Part shown: positions 44,690 to 55,289 of the stretch, piece after piece
Layout of the letters: each line of letters opens with the position of its first letter
How positions within the stretch are numbered: the stretch's first letter is position 1
Source: Microbacterium sp. MYb54
GTDB taxonomy: Bacteria > Actinomycetota > Actinomycetes > Actinomycetales > Microbacteriaceae
Length of the DNA stretch: 64,000 nucleotides
Reading direction: 5' to 3'
NCBI RefSeq assembly: GCF_002979515.1
Contig: NZ_PCPA01000001.1
Coordinates: forward strand, 124,001 to 188,000
Notes under the pieces: model-generated
Databases searched by the model: none
Seen by the model: the letters and a program-made list of their open reading frames with translations, nothing else
Told to the model about the DNA's origin: nothing
Program-made: the position numbers and the translations under genes

Positions 44690-44989
44690 TCAGGAGCGCT
44701 GGTCCTTCGCGTGGTCCTGTGTGTCGGCGAGGGCCTTCTGAGAGCGGAACTGGAGCCGCTGAGCCTTCTTCGCCTTCTTGACCGACTGGGGGGAATCCGC
44801 ATCGACCAGCACGCCGCGGCGCTCGCGGTTCATGTCGATGACGGCGCCGACGGCCAGGGCCATGGTGATGCCCCAGCTCGCCCAGGACAACACGGCGCGC
44901 CAGGTGATGGGCTGCTCGCGGGTGCCGCGCAGCAGGGAGACCCCCGCCGTGATCGCCGCGATGAGTCCGGTGCTGAAGAGGTAGCGCAT
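44690..44989 (-). CDS. hypothetical small membrane protein
   Basis: 99 residues with two hydrophobic helices (about 3-20 and 31-50) and a basic, Lys/Gln/Asp-rich cytoplasmic tail (VKKAKKAQRLQFRSQKALA). No family recognised. It converges on the thiolase gene. ATG 44989 has a TAGCGT hexamer 6 nt upstream. Confidence 0.72.
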   Translation of the reverse strand: MRYLFSTGLIAAITAGVSLLRGTREQPITWRAVLSWASWGITMALAVGAVIDMNRERRGVLVDADSPQSVKKAKKAQRLQFRSQKALADTQDHAKDQRS

Positions 44990-44995
44990 TCCCTA

Positions 44996-45001
44996 ACGCT
45001 A
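44996..45001 (-). promoter_or_regulatory. -10 hexamer of the small membrane protein gene (leaderless)
   Basis: TAGCGT on the minus strand, 6 nt before ATG 44989. The hexamer overlaps the last codon region of the aminotransferase gene. Confidence 0.55.
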
Positions 45002-46204
45002 CCTTCCCGCACCCCAGGTCGTACCGAGCCTTGACAAGCCCTCCATGATCCTGGCAGGGGAGTAGGTCGTGAACGACAGGCGGAGCGTGCGCTCGTCGGG
45101 CCGGCCGGAGAAGAACGATGTGCCGGGAACGTATGCGACGTCGCGCGTGAGGGCCCGCGTGAGCGAGGAGGCGGCGTCCATCCCCTCCGGCAGTCGTGCC
45201 CAGATGAACATTCCGCCGTCAGGTCGATTCCACGCGCTCCCCTCGGGAAGGGCGCTGGAGAGGGCGTCGAGCATCGCGTCGCGACGTGCGGCGTATGCCT
45301 CGCGGATGCGTGCGAGCGCCGGCTCGCCTCGGTCTGAGGCGAGGTAGTGGGCGGCCGCCGCCTGATCGATCGTGGAGGTGTGCAGGTCGGCGGCCTGCTT
45401 GGCGATCGTGACCGAGGAACGGATGTCGACGGTGGTGCGGATCCAGCCGATGCGGAGGCCGGGCGCGATCACCTTCGAGAAGCTGCCGAGGCTGATGACA
45501 TGCTCGGGCGCGAACTCGGACAGCGATGGCAGGGCGTCACCGGAGTATCGCAGCTGACGGTAGGGCTCATCCTCGATGATGCGGAACCCACGACGCTGGG
45601 CGATCGTGGCGATCGCTCGGCGCGCTTCGAGTCCGTGGGTGCGCCCCGTCGGGTTCTGGAACGTCGGTACGGTGTAGAAGAATTTCGGGGCATGCTCGGC
45701 CGCGAGCTGTTCCAGCGCCTCGAGGTCGAGGCCGTCACCGATGTAGGGCACACCGACCACACGGGCACCGGCGAGGGCGAAAGTCTGCAGAGCGGCCAGA
45801 TAGCAGGGTTCCTCGACCAGGATCGTGTCGCCGGGATCGATCAGCGTCGTCGCGAGGAGCCCGAGGCCCTGTTGCGATCCTGTCGTCACGATCAGATCGG
45901 ACGGCTCCGTGGGAAGCCCATCAGCGCAATAGCGCCTCGCGATCTCGTCTCGCAGCATCGGGTCCCCCTCCGAGGTCGAGTACTGGAGCACGCCGGGGGA
46001 GCCGAGCGCCGCGTCGAACGCCATGCGAATCCCCTCGAGGTCGAACAGCTCAGGCGCCGGAAGGCCGCCGGCGAAGGAGATGACCTCGGGGCGCTCGGTC
46101 AGTGCGAGAAGGTCGCGGACCGGCGAGGTCTTGGCGCTTCCCGCGCGCCGGGACCGCGGGGGAAGGGCGAGGGACGGGGCAGCGGCCTGCGGGGCGGTGG
46201 GCAA
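44999..46204 (-). CDS. PLP-dependent aminotransferase (class I/II, 2-aminoadipate-transaminase-like)
   Basis: 401 residues of fold type I. EVISFAGGLPAPELFD, the TTGSQQGLGLLA segment, YTVPTFQNPTG and the PLP-lysine context SLGSFSKVIAPGLRIGW are typical of the LysN/MocR-related transaminases, but there is no GntR DNA-binding domain. Substrates are probably aromatic, branched or 2-aminoadipate-type amino acids. TTG 46204 is preferred because GAGGAGG sits 5 nt upstream; ATG 46306 would add 34 residues unlike the family. Confidence 0.87.
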   Translation of the reverse strand: MPTAPQAAAPSLALPPRSRRAGSAKTSPVRDLLALTERPEVISFAGGLPAPELFDLEGIRMAFDAALGSPGVLQYSTSEGDPMLRDEIARRYCADGLPTEPSDLIVTTGSQQGLGLLATTLIDPGDTILVEEPCYLAALQTFALAGARVVGVPYIGDGLDLEALEQLAAEHAPKFFYTVPTFQNPTGRTHGLEARRAIATIAQRRGFRIIEDEPYRQLRYSGDALPSLSEFAPEHVISLGSFSKVIAPGLRIGWIRTTVDIRSSVTIAKQAADLHTSTIDQAAAAHYLASDRGEPALARIREAYAARRDAMLDALSSALPEGSAWNRPDGGMFIWARLPEGMDAASSLTRALTRDVAYVPGTSFFSGRPDERTLRLSFTTYSPARIMEGLSRLGTTWGAGR

Positions 46205-46352
46205 CGGGTCCTCCTCGGGAGCGCATCGTGCAGTGGGTGCCGCCCAGACTAGACCCGTCGCTGGCCGCTCGTTTCCCTGCCAGTGGTCGGGTGCGCGCGC
46301 TATCATGGCGGTGTCGCGGCTCGCCGCGGCCGCACAACCGTGTATCTACCGG

Positions 46353-46370
46353 CCGTCGGCTTTCCGACGG
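46353..46370 (+). repeat. 7-bp inverted repeat upstream of the MFS gene
   Basis: CCGTCGG-CTTT-CCGACGG, about 45 nt before ATG 46414, within a ~210-bp divergent region that also has a TATCAT hexamer at 46301. Possible operator or leader hairpin. Confidence 0.35.
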
Positions 46371-46413
46371 ACAGCGGCGGCACCCGACATCGCGTCTTCG
46401 ACGCGCGAGAGCC

Positions 46414-47670
46414 ATGACACCCGCAACGACATCGCAGCAACCCGCCCAGCGGAGCCTTCTCCAGCTCGCAGGCCTTCCCTACTTCCTCATCGCCTTCATC
46501 GCTCGGCTTCCGTTCGCGATGATGGTCGTCGGGGTCCTCACAGTGGTCGTCTCGGCCAGAGGTTCCCTGTCGCTCGGCGGACTCACCTCGGCGGCCGTCG
46601 GACTGGGCACCGCGTGTTTCGGACCGCTGCTGGGGGCAGCAGCAGACCGCTTCGGTCAGCGAGGCGTGCTCATCGTGCTCGCGCTCGCGAACGGTGCGAT
46701 GCTCCTGCTCTTCACCTTCGTGGTCTACGGGACAGCTGCCGACGGCTTCGTACTGCTCGCCGCGGTCGGCATCGGCGCGACCGCCCCACAGGTCGCCCCG
46801 CTCTCGCGCTCGCGTCTGGTCACCATCATCAGCGAGCGGATGCCGACGGAGCGGCGGGACAAGACCGTCTCGGGCACGATGGCGTATGAGTCCGCGGCCG
46901 ACGAGACCGTGTTCGTCTTCGGTCCCTTCCTGGTCGGCATCCTGGCATCCGTGCTCGCCCCGTGGGCGCCTCTGGTGGGTGCCGCGGTGCTGACGGTCGT
47001 CTTCGTCGGCGCGTTCGCGCTGCACCCCAGCGGGCGTCATGTGTCCCAGGACCGTGATGCCGACGGCAAGGCTCCTTCTGCCGTGTCGGAACTGTTCCGT
47101 CCGCAGCTGCTGATCGTGGTCCTCGGCATCCTGGGCGTCGGGATCTTCTTCGGCACGATGCTCACCGCGCTGACCTCGTTCATGGCAGACCGTGGCGCTC
47201 CCGAACAGGCAGGCCTGCTCTACGGCGTGATGGGCGTCGGTTCTGCCATCCTCGCGCTCGGCGTCGCCTGGCTTCCCCCGGCATTCTCCATGCGTGCGCG
47301 TTGGCTCGTGTTCTCCGGCATCCTGCTGGCAGGGACGCTCCTGCTCGGCTTCGTCGACTCGCCCGGCACGATGATGGTCGCGCTGGCGATCATGGGCATC
47401 GGCATCGGCCCCACTCTGGTGACGCAGTACAGCTTCGGCGCGGCGCGCAGTCCGCGCGGACGCTCGGCGACCGTGATGACGATGCTGGGCTCCGGCGTCG
47501 TGGTCGGGCAGTCGATCGGCGCCGCCGTCGCCGGTGAGATCGCCGAGAACATCGGAACGCCCGCTGCGCTTCTGCTGCCGATGGTCGCAGCGTTCATCGC
47601 CTTCGCGGCGGGTGTCGCGAACTGGGTGCTCAGCGGCGACGGTCGGCGGCGTTCGCCGGTCGCCGCCTGA
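46414..47670 (+). CDS. MFS transporter
   Basis: 418 residues with about twelve membrane helices in two halves and a central hydrophilic loop (residues ~205-230). The motif AAADRFGQRGVLIVLALANG corresponds to the MFS loop 2-3 signature. The first half has an unusual long helix-rich APLSRSRLVTIISERMP segment. No regulator is adjacent; it is divergent from the aminotransferase gene, so export or uptake of amino acids or drugs is possible. Substrate not assignable. Confidence 0.87.
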   Translation: MTPATTSQQPAQRSLLQLAGLPYFLIAFIARLPFAMMVVGVLTVVVSARGSLSLGGLTSAAVGLGTACFGPLLGAAADRFGQRGVLIVLALANGAMLLLFTFVVYGTAADGFVLLAAVGIGATAPQVAPLSRSRLVTIISERMPTERRDKTVSGTMAYESAADETVFVFGPFLVGILASVLAPWAPLVGAAVLTVVFVGAFALHPSGRHVSQDRDADGKAPSAVSELFRPQLLIVVLGILGVGIFFGTMLTALTSFMADRGAPEQAGLLYGVMGVGSAILALGVAWLPPAFSMRARWLVFSGILLAGTLLLGFVDSPGTMMVALAIMGIGIGPTLVTQYSFGAARSPRGRSATVMTMLGSGVVVGQSIGAAVAGEIAENIGTPAALLLPMVAAFIAFAAGVANWVLSGDGRRRSPVAA

Positions 47671-47735
47671 CGGCCGGGGCGGAATCTCACCATCCTGGGT
47701 AGGTTGGATACAACCGCTGGTGTGAGGAGTCCCAC

Positions 47736-49142
47736 TTGACAGCTGCAGATTTCGTCGTCGTCGCCAACCGGCTGCCCGTCGACCGGGTGGAAGGGCCTGA
47801 CGGCGAGGAGATCTGGCGGACATCGCCAGGTGGACTGGTCGCTGCCCTCGAACCGATGATGCGCAATGTCAACGGTGCGTGGGTCGGCTGGGCAGGACAA
47901 GCCGACGTCGAGCTCGAGCCGTTCGAGGCTGGCGGGATCCGGCTGATCCCCGTTGCTCTCAGCGCCGAGGAGGTCGCGGAGTACTACGAGGGCTTCGCCA
48001 ATGACACGATCTGGCCCCTGTACCACGATGTCATCGCCCCGCCGCAGTACCACCGAGAGTGGTGGGATGCGTATGTGACGGTGAACCGCCGCTTCGCAGA
48101 GGCCGCGGCTGCCACCGCAGCGCCCGAAGGCACGGTCTGGGTGCATGACTACCAGTTGCAGCTCGTCCCGCAGATGGTGCGGGAGCTGCGCCCGGACGTC
48201 ACGATCGGGTATTTCCACCACATCCCGTTCCCCGCCCACGGCCTGTACGCGCAGCTGCCCTGGCGTGATCAGGTGCTGCGCGGACTGCTCGGTGCCGACG
48301 TCATCGGCTTCCAGCGTGCGCAGGACGCCACGTACTTCCTCACCGCCGTGCGGCGGCGACTGCGCTACGAGGTCAAGGGCGCTCACGTCTCCGTCCCCGA
48401 TGGCGATGGAGTGCGCACGGCGATGGCGCGGGCGTTCCCGATCTCCATCGACACCACGCCGTATCTCGAGCTCGCCGCGAGGGAAGACGTCCGCGCGCGC
48501 GCAGCCGAGATCCGTGCGAGCCTCGGCAACCCCAAGCGCATCCTGCTCGGGGTCGACCGGCTCGACTACACCAAGGGCATTCGCCACCGGATCAAGGCCT
48601 ACGGCGAACTGCTCGCGGAAGGGCGTCTGAAGGTCGAAGACGTCACCCTGGTCCAGGTCGCAAGTCCCAGCAGGGAGCGCGTCGACGCCTACGTGCACCT
48701 GCGGGACGAAATCGAGCTCGCCGTCAGCCGCATCAACGGCGACACCGACACGATGGGCCACTCCGCGATCCGCTATCTGCACCAGGGGTTCCCGCGCGAG
48801 GAGATGGTCGCGCTGTACCTGGCTGCCGACGTGATGCTCGTGACCGCCTTGCGCGACGGCATGAACCTCGTCGCCAAGGAATACGTCGCGACCCGCGTCG
48901 ACGATCGCGGTGTACTGGTCCTCAGCGAGTTCACCGGAGCTGCCGACGAACTGCGGCAAGCGGTGCGGGTCAACCCGCACGACATCGAGGGCCTCAAGGA
49001 CGCGATCATGACGGCGGTCGAGATGACGCCGACCGAGCAGGGGCGCCGAATGAGATCACTTCGGCGACGCGTGCTGGACAACGACGTCGATGCCTGGTCA
49101 TCGTCTTTCCTGGCCGCCCTCTCCGAGGTCCGTGGCCGCTGA
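47736..49142 (+). CDS. otsA: alpha,alpha-trehalose-phosphate synthase (UDP-forming)
   Basis: 468-residue GT20 enzyme joining UDP-glucose (or another NDP-glucose) to glucose 6-phosphate to give trehalose 6-phosphate. Key segments: VVVANRLPVDR, VWVHDYQLQLVPQM, LGVDRLDYTKGI and DGMNLVAKEY. TTG 47736 follows GTGAGGAGT. otsB follows 52 nt downstream. Trehalose serves as osmoprotectant and as reserve or glycolipid precursor in actinobacteria. Confidence 0.96.
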   Translation: MTAADFVVVANRLPVDRVEGPDGEEIWRTSPGGLVAALEPMMRNVNGAWVGWAGQADVELEPFEAGGIRLIPVALSAEEVAEYYEGFANDTIWPLYHDVIAPPQYHREWWDAYVTVNRRFAEAAAATAAPEGTVWVHDYQLQLVPQMVRELRPDVTIGYFHHIPFPAHGLYAQLPWRDQVLRGLLGADVIGFQRAQDATYFLTAVRRRLRYEVKGAHVSVPDGDGVRTAMARAFPISIDTTPYLELAAREDVRARAAEIRASLGNPKRILLGVDRLDYTKGIRHRIKAYGELLAEGRLKVEDVTLVQVASPSRERVDAYVHLRDEIELAVSRINGDTDTMGHSAIRYLHQGFPREEMVALYLAADVMLVTALRDGMNLVAKEYVATRVDDRGVLVLSEFTGAADELRQAVRVNPHDIEGLKDAIMTAVEMTPTEQGRRMRSLRRRVLDNDVDAWSSSFLAALSEVRGR

Positions 49143-49194
49143 GCGCTCGCGCGGCCGCGATACTGAGAACCACCCCCTGCGATAGGAGAAATCT

Positions 49195-49992
49195 GTGACG
49201 CGCCCTTGGACCCCCGGAACAGTCGACGACGACCTGACCACGCTCGCCGCCACGCCGCGGTTGGTGGTGGCCCTCGACTTCGATGGGACCGCCTCACCCC
49301 TGGTCGCCGATCCGATGGCGGCGAGGGCACTTCCGGAAGTCGCCACCCAGGTCGAGCGCCTGGCGGCATTGCCCGACACGGTCGTCGCCTACGTCTCCGG
49401 ACGCAGCATGCACGACCTGAGGGTGATCACCGAGCACACCGACGACTCGGCGATCGCACTCGCCGGCTCACACGGCGCTCAGTACTGGTTCCCCGGAGAA
49501 GGCGACGCCGACGCCCCGGGCGAGGCCACCGAGGAAGGCGCTCGCGAGGAGCTCTGGGCAGCTGCGAAGCCGATCATCGAGCGCTTCGAGGGTGCCGAGT
49601 TCGAGCCCAAGACGTTCGGGATGGGCGTGCACACCCGACGCGCCGACCGAGAGACCGAGGAGCGCGTCTTCGCGGAGATCGACGCACTCGTCGCCGAGCG
49701 CTTCCCGCACTGGCGGCGGCGTGCGGGGCATCGGGTGCTGGAATTCTCCTCGCGTACCGAGGGCAAGGACGCGGCGATGTCGGCGCTCAGAGAGCGATTC
49801 GACGCCACCGGCATCCTGTTCGCCGGCGACGACGTGACGGATGAGGATGCGATGCGGGTGCTGCAGCCCGGCGACCTCGGCGTGCGTGTCGGTCCGGGCG
49901 AGAGCGTGGCGACCCTGCGTGTGGACACTCCACAAGAGATCGCCGCGCTTCTGGAGGCGCTGGCGGACGAACGTACCTCTGCGCGGCAATAG
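49195..49992 (+). CDS. otsB: trehalose-phosphatase
   Basis: 265-residue HAD phosphatase completing trehalose synthesis. The nucleophile and acid are Asp28 and Asp30 in LDFDGTASPL; the metal motif GDDVTDEDAM is near 215. GTG 49195 follows GATAGGAG. Its TAG stop codon is the first half of the ilvD -10 hexamer. Confidence 0.95.
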   Translation: MTRPWTPGTVDDDLTTLAATPRLVVALDFDGTASPLVADPMAARALPEVATQVERLAALPDTVVAYVSGRSMHDLRVITEHTDDSAIALAGSHGAQYWFPGEGDADAPGEATEEGAREELWAAAKPIIERFEGAEFEPKTFGMGVHTRRADRETEERVFAEIDALVAERFPHWRRRAGHRVLEFSSRTEGKDAAMSALRERFDATGILFAGDDVTDEDAMRVLQPGDLGVRVGPGESVATLRVDTPQEIAALLEALADERTSARQ

Positions 49993-49995
49993 ACT
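49990..49995 (+). promoter_or_regulatory. -10 hexamer of ilvD, overlapping the otsB stop codon
   Basis: TAGACT, 6 nt before ATG 50002. Bases 49990-49992 are also the TAG stop of otsB, so a leaderless promoter is built into the operon junction. Confidence 0.6.
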
Positions 49996-50001
49996 TCCGT
50001 C

Positions 50002-51720
50002 ATGTCCTCGCATGATCCCTCCAGCAGCGCGCCCATCGACATCAAGCCCCGCAGCCGCGTCGTCACCGACGGCATCGAGGCTACGACCTCCCGAGGCATG
50101 CTCCGTGCCGTCGGCATGGGCGACGCGGACTGGGACAAACCGCAGATCGGCATCGCCTCCAGCTGGAACGAGATCACTCCCTGCAACCTGAGCCTCGACC
50201 GGCTCGCGCAGGGCGCGAAGGAGGGCGTGCATTCGGGTGGGGGATACCCGCTGCAGTTCGGCACGATCTCCGTCTCGGACGGCATCTCCATGGGCCACGA
50301 GGGGATGCACTTCTCGCTCGTGTCGCGCGAGGTCATCGCGGACTCCGTAGAGACCGTGATGATGGCCGAGCGACTCGACGGCTCCGTCCTGCTCGCAGGC
50401 TGCGACAAGTCGATCCCCGGCATGTTGATGGCCAGCGCCCGCCTCGACCTCTCCAGCGTCTTCCTGTACGCCGGATCGATCGCTCCCGGCTGGGTCAAGC
50501 TCTCCGACGGCACTGAGAAGGACGTCACGATCATCGACTCGTTCGAGGCCGTCGGCGCCTGTCGCGCGGGTCTCATGAGCGAGGAAGACCTCAAGCGCAT
50601 CGAGTGTGCCATCGCCCCCGGCGAAGGCGCCTGCGGCGGCATGTACACCGCCAACACGATGGCATCGGTCGCCGAGGCCCTCGGGCTCAGCCTCCCGGGC
50701 TCGGCAGCACCTCCCGCGGCTGATCGCCGCCGCGACTACTTCGCCCACCGCTCGGGCGAGGCCGTGGTCAACCTCCTGCGACAGGGGATCACGACCCGCG
50801 ACATCCTCACCAAGGAGGCGTTCGAGAACGCCATCGCGCTGGCGATGGCTCTCGGCGGCTCCACGAACGTCGTGCTGCACCTGCTCGCGATCGCCCGTGA
50901 GGCCGATGTCGAGCTGAGCCTGCACGACTTCAACCGCATCGGCGACAAGGTTCCGCACGTCGCCGACATGAAGCCCTTCGGCAAGTACGTCATGAACGAC
51001 GTCGACCGTCACGGTGGTATCCCGGTCATCATGAAGGCGATGCTGGACGAAGGCCTGCTGCATGGCGATGCTCTCACCGTCACGGGCAAGACGCTCGCCG
51101 AGAACCTCGCGGACCTTGACCCGCAGCCGATCGACGGCGAGGTCATCCACACGTTCGACAACCCGATCCACGCGACCGGCGGGCTCACGATCCTCCACGG
51201 ATCGCTCGCTCCCGAGGGCGCCGTCGTCAAGACCGCCGGCTTCGATGCCGCCGTCTTCGAGGGCCCGGCCCGCGTGTTCGAGCGCGAGCGCGCAGCGATG
51301 GATGCCGTCGCAGACGGTGAGATCGAACCCGGCACCGTCATCGTCATCCGCTACGAAGGCCCCAAGGGCGGACCCGGCATGCGCGAGATGCTCGCCATCA
51401 CCGCGGCCATCAAGGGCGCGGGGCTCGGAAAAGATGTACTACTCTTGACTGACGGACGATTCTCAGGCGGCACAACCGGCCTGTGCATCGGCCACATAGC
51501 ACCCGAAGCGGTGGACGCAGGTCCTATCGCCTTCGTGCGCGATGGTGATCTGATACGGGTCGATATCGCAGCTCGCTCTCTCGACCTACTCGTCGACGAA
51601 GCTGAGCTCGCCTCCCGCCGCTCTGGCTGGGAGCCACTTCCCCCGCGCTACACCCGAGGCGTTCTTGCCAAGTATTCGCGCCTCGTGCGGTCCGCCGCCG
51701 AGGGAGCGACCACCGGCTGA
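50002..51720 (+). CDS. ilvD: dihydroxy-acid dehydratase
   Basis: 572-residue iron-sulfur dehydratase of valine, isoleucine and leucine synthesis, turning dihydroxy acids into 2-keto acids. Cluster cysteines are Cys61 (TPCNLSLD), Cys134 (GCDKSIPG) and Cys211 ([12 protein letters not shown]). The C-terminal [11 protein letters not shown] motif carries the catalytic serine. Length is normal. ilvB follows after 51 nt. Confidence 0.96.
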   Translation: MSSHDPSSSAPIDIKPRSRVVTDGIEATTSRGMLRAVGMGDADWDKPQIGIASSWNEITPCNLSLDRLAQGAKEGVHSGGGYPLQFGTISVSDGISMGHEGMHFSLVSREVIADSVETVMMAERLDGSVLLAGCDKSIPGMLMASARLDLSSVFLYAGSIAPGWVKLSDGTEKDVTIIDSFEAVGACRAGLMSEEDLKRIECAIAPGEGACGGMYTANTMASVAEALGLSLPGSAAPPAADRRRDYFAHRSGEAVVNLLRQGITTRDILTKEAFENAIALAMALGGSTNVVLHLLAIAREADVELSLHDFNRIGDKVPHVADMKPFGKYVMNDVDRHGGIPVIMKAMLDEGLLHGDALTVTGKTLAENLADLDPQPIDGEVIHTFDNPIHATGGLTILHGSLAPEGAVVKTAGFDAAVFEGPARVFERERAAMDAVADGEIEPGTVIVIRYEGPKGGPGMREMLAITAAIKGAGLGKDVLLLTDGRFSGGTTGLCIGHIAPEAVDAGPIAFVRDGDLIRVDIAARSLDLLVDEAELASRRSGWEPLPPRYTRGVLAKYSRLVRSAAEGATTG

Positions 51721-51771
51721 TCCGGACGCTCCGGCATCCGGCGTCCTCCACAGATCATCAGAAGGAAACTC

Positions 51772-53574
51772 ATGACTGCTGATTCCGCCCCGGCCGTGCC
51801 GAGGCCACCCGCCCGTCAATCCTCTGCCCCGGAGATCTCGGGTGCCGAAGCCGTCGTCCGCTCGCTCGAGCTCCTGGGCGTGACCGATGTGTTCGGGCTT
51901 CCGGGTGGAGCGATCCTCCCGGTCTATGACCCGCTGATGGATGCCGTGGACCTGCGCCATATCCTCGTGCGGCATGAGCAGGGCGCCGGCCACGCGGCCG
52001 AGGGCTACGCGTCCGCATCCGGCAAGGTGGGTGTCTGCATCGCGACGTCCGGCCCCGGTGCCACGAACCTCGTCACCGCGATCGCCGACGCATACATGGA
52101 CTCGGTGCCGATGCTGGCCATCACCGGCCAGGTGTTCTCGACGCTGATGGGAACCGACGCGTTCCAGGAAGCCGACATCGTCGGCATCACGATGCCGATC
52201 ACGAAGCACTCGTTCCTGGTGAAGGACGCCGCTGACATCCCCGCCGCAATCGCTGCTGCCTACGAGATCGCCGGTACGGGTCGCCCCGGGCCTGTTCTCG
52301 TCGACATCACGAAGGACGCTCAGCAGGCGATGGCGCCCTTCGTCTGGCCGCCCAAGATCGACCTTCCCGGTTATCGTCCGGTGACCAAGGCGCACGGCAA
52401 GCAGATCCAGGCAGCCGCTGCGCTGCTGGCCACAGCCAAGAAGCCGGTTCTGTACGTCGGCGGCGGTGTGATCCGCGGCAAGGCATCGGCCGAGCTCCTC
52501 GAGCTCGCTGAGTCGACGGGTGCGCCGGTGGTCACCACGCTGATGGCCCGCGGCGCGTTCCCCGACTCGCACCCGCAGCACCTGGGTATGCCGGGGATGC
52601 ACGGCACGGTCCCTGCCGTGCTGGCGCTGCAGGAGGCCGACCTCCTGGTGTCGCTCGGCGCCCGGTTCGATGACCGCGTGACCGGCAAGGCGGCGCTGTT
52701 CGCCCCCAACGCCAAGGTCGTTCACGTCGACATCGACCCTGCCGAGATCTCCAAGATCCGCACCGCCGATGTCCCGATCGTCGGCGACGTGCGCGACGTG
52801 CTCACCGATCTCGACGCGGCCTTCCGCGGCGCGACCGCCGACACCAAGCCGGACATCGAGGAGTGGTGGTCGTACCTCGACGGGCTGCGCACCGAGTTCC
52901 CGCTCGGCTACGCGCCGACGACCGACGGCCTCCTCGCACCTCAGTACGTGATTCAGCGGATCGGTGAGCTCACCGGGCCCGAGGGGATCTACGCCTCCGG
53001 CGTCGGGCAGCACCAGATGTGGGCTGCGCAGTTCATCAAGTACGAGCGACCCAACGCGTGGCTGAACTCCGGTGGTGCCGGCACCATGGGCTACTCGGTC
53101 CCCGCGGCGATGGGCGCGAAGGTCGCCGAACCGGATCGTCCTGTCTGGGCGATCGACGGCGACGGCTGCTTCCAGATGACCAACCAGGAACTCGCGACCT
53201 GCACGATCAACAACATCCCGATCAAGGTCGCGATCATCAACAACTCGTCGCTGGGCATGGTGCGCCAGTGGCAGACGCTGTTCTACGACGGTCGCCACTC
53301 GAACACCGATCTCAACACCGGGCACGGCACCGTGCGCATCCCCGACTTCGTCAAGCTCGCCGAGGCCTACGGCTGCCTCGCGATCCGCGTGGAGAAGGAG
53401 GAGGAGGTGGACGCCGCCATCAAGCTCGCGCTCGAGACGAACGACCGCCCCGTCGTGATCGACTTCGTCGTGAGTGCCGACTCCATGGTGTGGCCGATGG
53501 TGCCGCAGGGCGTCAGCAACAGCTACGTCCAGTACGCCCGCGAACACGCGCCCGAATTCGATGAGGAGGTCTGA
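51772..53574 (+). CDS. ilvB: acetolactate synthase large subunit
   Basis: 600-residue ThDP- and FAD-dependent enzyme forming acetolactate or acetohydroxybutyrate. The ThDP-activating glutamate is in [15 protein letters not shown], the FAD domain in the middle, and the ThDP motif [17 protein letters not shown] to IINN near 460-490. ATG 51772 follows AGAAGGAAA. The small subunit gene starts 3 nt after its stop. Confidence 0.96.
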   Translation: MTADSAPAVPRPPARQSSAPEISGAEAVVRSLELLGVTDVFGLPGGAILPVYDPLMDAVDLRHILVRHEQGAGHAAEGYASASGKVGVCIATSGPGATNLVTAIADAYMDSVPMLAITGQVFSTLMGTDAFQEADIVGITMPITKHSFLVKDAADIPAAIAAAYEIAGTGRPGPVLVDITKDAQQAMAPFVWPPKIDLPGYRPVTKAHGKQIQAAAALLATAKKPVLYVGGGVIRGKASAELLELAESTGAPVVTTLMARGAFPDSHPQHLGMPGMHGTVPAVLALQEADLLVSLGARFDDRVTGKAALFAPNAKVVHVDIDPAEISKIRTADVPIVGDVRDVLTDLDAAFRGATADTKPDIEEWWSYLDGLRTEFPLGYAPTTDGLLAPQYVIQRIGELTGPEGIYASGVGQHQMWAAQFIKYERPNAWLNSGGAGTMGYSVPAAMGAKVAEPDRPVWAIDGDGCFQMTNQELATCTINNIPIKVAIINNSSLGMVRQWQTLFYDGRHSNTDLNTGHGTVRIPDFVKLAEAYGCLAIRVEKEEEVDAAIKLALETNDRPVVIDFVVSADSMVWPMVPQGVSNSYVQYAREHAPEFDEEV

Positions 53575-53577
53575 GCC

Positions 53578-55195
<1,618 letters not shown>

Positions 55196-55210
55196 TTCGA
55201 TTCTCGAAAC

Positions 55211-55238
55211 AACGGGCGTCCCCTCGGGGGCGCCCGTT
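55211..55238 (+). terminator. terminator after the ilv genes
   Basis: AACGGGCGTCCCC and GGGGGCGCCCGTT form a stem of up to 12-13 bp 15 nt after the ilvC stop, followed by CTTCGTTG. Confidence 0.8.
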
Positions 55239-55266
55239 CTTCGTTGTCGGGGCTCTGGCGCGCCCT

Positions 55267-55280
55267 AAACATCCGATGTC
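55267..55280 (+). promoter_or_regulatory. operator copy 1: AAACATCCGATGTC
   Basis: A near-palindrome (AACATC-C-GATGT) 10 nt before the GH29 start. It is the same as the site at 57820-57833 except at the centre and the last bases, marking a shared regulator, most simply the ROK protein encoded next door. Confidence 0.65.
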
Positions 55281-55289
55281 TATGCCAGG

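Noticed and set aside
51721-51771. T-box, attenuator or riboswitch before ilvB, ilvD or the dap genes
   Set aside because: The gaps are too short (51 nt before ilvB, 9 nt before ilvD) and the dap promoters look leaderless, leaving no room for a leader RNA.
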